Part shown: one piece after another, positions 15,276 through 17,804 of the stretch
Layout: the number at the start of each line of letters is the position of its first letter
Position numbering within the stretch: the first letter of the stretch is position 1
Assembly (NCBI GenBank): GCA_964517355.1
Contig: CAZFCK010000092.1
Span: 1-17,804, forward strand
DNA from: CAZFCK01 sp964517355
GTDB taxonomy: Bacteria > Desulfobacterota > Desulfovibrionia > Desulfovibrionales > Desulfovibrionaceae
Length of the DNA stretch: 17,804 nucleotides
Reading direction: 5' to 3'
Made by a program: the position numbers and the translations under genes
Notes under the pieces: model-generated
Seen by the model: the letters and a program-made list of their open reading frames with translations, nothing else
What the model was told of the DNA's origin: nothing
The model's database searches: none

Positions 15276-16079
15276 ATGTCGACACTCAACGAGTTGATCA
15301 TCGGAATTAAAAGCGGCGGAGAGATGGGATCGGCCATCGCCTGGAGACTGCACCAGGCTAGGCTGCGCCGCATCTATATCCTGGAAACCGCTCATCCTCT
15401 GGCTGTCCGCAGAAGCGTGAGCTTTTGTGAAGCCGTCCACCATGGCACTTGCACCATTGAAGGCGTCCGCGCCGTGCGCGTCGAGAGCCCCGAGCAGTTC
15501 ATCGGCACCTGGGCCAAGGGGCATATCCCCCTTATCGTGGACCCCGAAGGCGCCAGCCTTTCCGTTATGAAACCAAATGTGCTCATCGACGCCATTCTGG
15601 CCAAACGCAATACCGGCACGCACATAACCGATGCCCAGCTGGTGATCGGCATGGGGCCGGGTTTCGATGCGGGAAAGGATGTGCACATGGTCATCGAAAC
15701 CATGCGGGGGCACAACCTCGGCCGCATCATTCTCAAAGGCGCCGCCGCCCCCAACACGGGTATCCCGGGATCAATCGGAGGATTCGACAAAGAGCGGGTC
15801 CTGCGCTCTCCCATTGCCGGAAAATTGATATGGAATTGCGACCTCGGCGACCTGGTCACGCAGGGGCAAGTGCTCGGCGTGGTGGACGGTGAGCCGGTTG
15901 TCGCCGCCATCTCCGGATTGCTCAGGGGACAAATCCGTCCCAACGGCCATGTGCCCCAGGGACTCAAACTCGGCGATATAGACCCTCGCGGCGATTTATC
16001 GTATCTGGATACCATTTCGGACAAGGGTAGGGCCATCGGAGGAGCCACCCTTGAAGCCATTATGAGGCGTTACAATTGA
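15276..16079 (+). CDS. yqeB: YqeB, selenium-dependent molybdenum hydroxylase maturation protein
   Basis: This 267-aa protein is of typical length for the YqeB (EF2563) family, which co-occurs with orphan SelD and selenium-dependent molybdenum hydroxylases and is proposed to help build the selenium-containing molybdenum cofactor. Its biochemical reaction is not established. Recognisable parts are the N-terminal glycine-rich IIGIKSGGEMGSAIAWRL (8-25), resembling a nucleotide-binding turn, IVDPEG followed by VLIDAILAKRNTG in the middle, LVIGMGPGFDAGKDVH, and a C-terminal stretch (SPIAGKLIWNCDLGDLVTQG and what follows) resembling a lipoyl-like barrel. Cysteines are few, and one lies in SVSFCEAV. 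A GAGGAGGAG ribosome-binding sequence precedes the ATG. Its stop overlaps the yqeC start. It is the first gene after the internal hairpin. Confidence 0.92.
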   Translation: MSTLNELIIGIKSGGEMGSAIAWRLHQARLRRIYILETAHPLAVRRSVSFCEAVHHGTCTIEGVRAVRVESPEQFIGTWAKGHIPLIVDPEGASLSVMKPNVLIDAILAKRNTGTHITDAQLVIGMGPGFDAGKDVHMVIETMRGHNLGRIILKGAAAPNTGIPGSIGGFDKERVLRSPIAGKLIWNCDLGDLVTQGQVLGVVDGEPVVAAISGLLRGQIRPNGHVPQGLKLGDIDPRGDLSYLDTISDKGRAIGGATLEAIMRRYN

Positions 16080-16858
16080 TTACTGATACGATTCTCGCCG
16101 AGACTCTCTCCTTGCCCCAAAAGGGAATCCTGAGTCTCACCGGGGGCGGTGGTAAAACCACCCTCATGTTCCGGCTCGCCATTGAAATGGCCAGTGTCGG
16201 AAAACGCATCGTATGTACCACGACGACCAAGATATTTCCCCCAACGCCGGAACAGGCCCCCCTCGTAATAGCAGCAGAGGAAGATAGCCTGACGAAAGTC
16301 TGCCATGAGACTATCCGGCGTTGGGGGCGTGTCTGCGTGGCCCGGGAGCGCTGGGACCATAGCAAACTGCTTGGCCTTGAACCGCGAACCATCCATGAAC
16401 TCATGGATTCCGGCATCTGCGATTGGATAATCATCGAAGCCGACGGCGCGCGCCGCTTGCCGCTCAAGGCTCCCGGCGCGCATGAGCCGGTCATACCGGA
16501 ACGAACCACGCACGTCCTCGCTGTGGTGGGCCTTTCCGCCCTCGGCACGCCCTTGAACGAAGAGCATGTGTGCCGGAGCGCCTTGTACTCGGAGCTGACG
16601 GGATTGCCCCTGAACGCCCCCGTCTCTGCGCGTTCCGTTGCGGACATATGTGTCCACCCCCAAGGCCTGTTCAAGGGTGCGCCGGGTACAGCGAAGCGCT
16701 GGCTCTGGCTCAATCAGGCCGATTGTCCCGGAGGCCTTGAAGCCGGGAAAGAAGTCGTCTCCTGGATTGAACGCGCTTCAAGCAAACCCGAGTTGATTTT
16801 CCTGGGGTCCGCCGCGCAGACGCCGTGTATAAAGGACATCTGGAGGAGGACACCGTAA
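16076..16858 (+). CDS. yqeC: YqeC, putative selenium-dependent hydroxylase accessory P-loop protein
   Basis: This 260-aa protein is of the expected length. It starts with TTG at 16076, which overlaps the yqeB stop as TTGA. GAGG at 16064-16067 is eight bases upstream, and the nearest later ATG would remove the P-loop. Walker A is LTGGGGKTTL (21-30), followed by CTTTTKIFPP (47-56). The motif IIIEADGARRLPLKAPGAHEPVIP (118-141) is characteristic of the family and probably includes the metal- or nucleotide-binding acids E121 and D123. YqeC is tied genetically to selenium-dependent molybdenum hydroxylases; its exact reaction is unknown, and nucleotide-driven cofactor maturation is inferred. It overlaps the next gene by one base (TAATG). 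Confidence 0.92.
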   Translation: MITDTILAETLSLPQKGILSLTGGGGKTTLMFRLAIEMASVGKRIVCTTTTKIFPPTPEQAPLVIAAEEDSLTKVCHETIRRWGRVCVARERWDHSKLLGLEPRTIHELMDSGICDWIIIEADGARRLPLKAPGAHEPVIPERTTHVLAVVGLSALGTPLNEEHVCRSALYSELTGLPLNAPVSARSVADICVHPQGLFKGAPGTAKRWLWLNQADCPGGLEAGKEVVSWIERASSKPELIFLGSAAQTPCIKDIWRRTP

Positions 16859-17490
16859 TGGTGCGCGGTGTCATTCTGGCTGCCGGCCTGTCGCAAAGGA
16901 TGGGCACGCTCAAGCAATTGCTCCCCTATCAGGGCAAGCCGCTGCTCCAGCATGTCATCGACTCTGCGCGGGCCTCGGCGCTTGACCATCTGTTGCTGGT
17001 TCTCGGCGCCCAATATGACAGAATACTTCCGCACCTCGACCTCTTCAATGTCACTGTCGTATACAACAAAGAGTACGCCGCCGGGCAAAGCACTTCGGTC
17101 CGGGCAGGTCTTGCATACGGCCCCGACGCTTCCGGGATCATGTTTCTCCTCGGCGACCAGCCTCTCGTCCAGGTGAAAACGATCAACGCGCTTATCGACT
17201 GTTTTCGCTCCCGCCGTCCTTTGGCGGTGGTTCCCATGTATAACGGGCAGAGAGGCAATCCCGTGATCGTGGCCCGAACGTTGACTTTGGAGATGGACAC
17301 CCTTCAGGGGGACGTCGGCCTGCGGCATGTGGTGCAGCGGGCGCGCCAGGCGGTACGTTACCTGCACATAAAAGATTCCGGAGTATTGAGGGATATTGAT
17401 ACGCAAGAGGACTATCAAGCCCTGTGTTCGGACAATTTATCTCGCTATGCGGCTTCCACTCACTCAGGCAGCAGCCGCAACTTTTGCTGA
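16858..17490 (+). CDS. mocA: MocA-like molybdenum cofactor nucleotidyltransferase
   Basis: The protein is 210 aa from the start at 16858, which has GGAGGAGG at 16842-16849 and overlaps the yqeC stop. A start at 16825 would place extra residues within yqeC and lacks a ribosome-binding site. The N-terminal signature LAAGLSQRMGTLKQ (7-20) is the nucleotide-binding loop of MobA/MocA-type NTP transferases. LLGDQPLV (97-104) holds the metal-binding aspartate, and NGQRGNPVIV (129-138) is the second conserved loop. MocA joins CMP to molybdopterin to give the cytosine dinucleotide form used by many xanthine dehydrogenase-family enzymes, so the hydroxylase here probably carries that cofactor. CTP rather than GTP specificity is inferred from context. 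The last 25 or so residues (serine-rich, ending RNFC) lie beyond the usual domain. Confidence 0.9.
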   Translation: MVRGVILAAGLSQRMGTLKQLLPYQGKPLLQHVIDSARASALDHLLLVLGAQYDRILPHLDLFNVTVVYNKEYAAGQSTSVRAGLAYGPDASGIMFLLGDQPLVQVKTINALIDCFRSRRPLAVVPMYNGQRGNPVIVARTLTLEMDTLQGDVGLRHVVQRARQAVRYLHIKDSGVLRDIDTQEDYQALCSDNLSRYAASTHSGSSRNFC

Positions 17491-17555
17491 TCAGGCACGT
17501 TATTTGATATTTTCTTCCCTTGGATGAGGCATGTAAGTGTCTTCGCATTGAAACC

Positions 17556-17610
17556 TGTTCCGGGTTTGGGAAAAGCCACACCCCGCTTCCAAACCCGGAA
17601 CACCCTTTTT
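17556..17610 (+). terminator. Terminator of the molybdenum hydroxylase operon
   Basis: A 16-bp stem (17556-17571 with 17587-17602, one G-T pair) built around GTTCCGGGTTTGG and CCAAACCCGGAAC has a 15-nt loop. It is followed by CCC and five T residues. It begins 65 bp after the mocA stop. The loop is longer than usual, but the stem and T-run fit an intrinsic terminator. Confidence 0.75.
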
Positions 17611-17623
17611 GCAACACCCCCCT

Positions 17624-17801
17624 GCGCATTTCCGTCTTGAAACCACTCCCTCTCGGGAAACGATTTTCAGTGGTTCAGTATAACGCACGAGAGCATCCAA
17701 CCCATTTTCAAGGATCTGCCGCTCTTGAATTCAGTGTGGTCCAGTTTCCCGGCCTAGCGCATTTTCGCCTTGAAACAAGGCTCTCCCCTGAAACAATTTC
17801 C
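17624..17801. repeat. Imperfect direct repeat (two copies, about 45 bp)
   Basis: Copies at 17624-17668 and 17757-17801, 133 bp apart, agree at about 34 of 45 positions by eye without gaps. The shared core is GCGCATTT-y-CG-y-CTTGAAAC, followed by GAAAC and ATTT at matched distances. The first copy also contains nested inverted repeats (AACCACT 17641-17647 with AGTGGTT 17669-17675, enclosing TCCC/GGGA). The second copy runs to the window edge. No gene is supported between 17491 and 17804. Confidence 0.5.
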
Positions 17802-17804
17802 AAT

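Noticed and set aside
17624..17804. CRISPR array at the right edge
   Set aside because: Only two diverged copies are seen, with 133-bp spacing, which is too long and too imperfect for a CRISPR repeat-spacer unit.

Overview
The window (about 17.8 kb, moderately GC-rich) looks like chromosomal DNA of an anaerobic Gram-negative bacterium, most plausibly a Desulfovibrio-like member of the Desulfobacterota. The grounds are the gene content: large PAS/PocR sensor kinases, a sigma-54 activator, a molybdenum hydroxylase with YqeB/YqeC maturation genes, an NfnAB-type transhydrogenase and an outer-membrane barrel. The taxonomic guess is inference from content, not from a marker gene.

Left part (1-4518): palindromic DNA, a single-domain CheW gene with a strong terminator, a short minus-strand relic resembling the C-terminus of an IS630-type transposase, and a 907-aa PocR-PAS-PAS-PAS histidine kinase on the minus strand. 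An 820-bp gap with no convincing gene separates this kinase from the plus-strand genes.

Middle part (4519-8230): a two-gene unit encoding a PAS-rich, NtrB-like histidine kinase and an NtrC-type sigma-54 response regulator, closed by an intrinsic terminator. Just downstream of the regulator gene are two related 12-bp palindromes 32 bp apart. About 140 bp further on is a near-consensus -24/-12 promoter. This is the expected layout of enhancer sites plus a sigma-54 promoter, so the two-component pair very probably switches on the adjacent metabolic operon.

Right part (8283-17490): a nine-gene plus-strand operon with short gaps or overlaps. It encodes the FAD, [2Fe-2S] and molybdopterin subunits of a xanthine dehydrogenase-family hydroxylase, a Phenol_MetA_deg-type outer-membrane barrel, NfnA and NfnB, then YqeB, YqeC and a MocA-like nucleotidyltransferase. 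YqeB, YqeC and MocA are hallmark partners of selenium-dependent molybdenum hydroxylases (SDMH). The likely scheme is that the barrel admits a substrate, the hydroxylase oxidises it, NfnAB or a related flavoprotein pair handles the electrons, and YqeB/YqeC/MocA build the cofactor. The substrate is unknown: the active-site arginine of xanthine dehydrogenases is kept, but the purine-binding glutamate position is not. A terminator-like hairpin inside the operon may lower expression of the maturation genes, and a clear terminator ends the operon. The last 200 bp hold an imperfect direct repeat and no gene.
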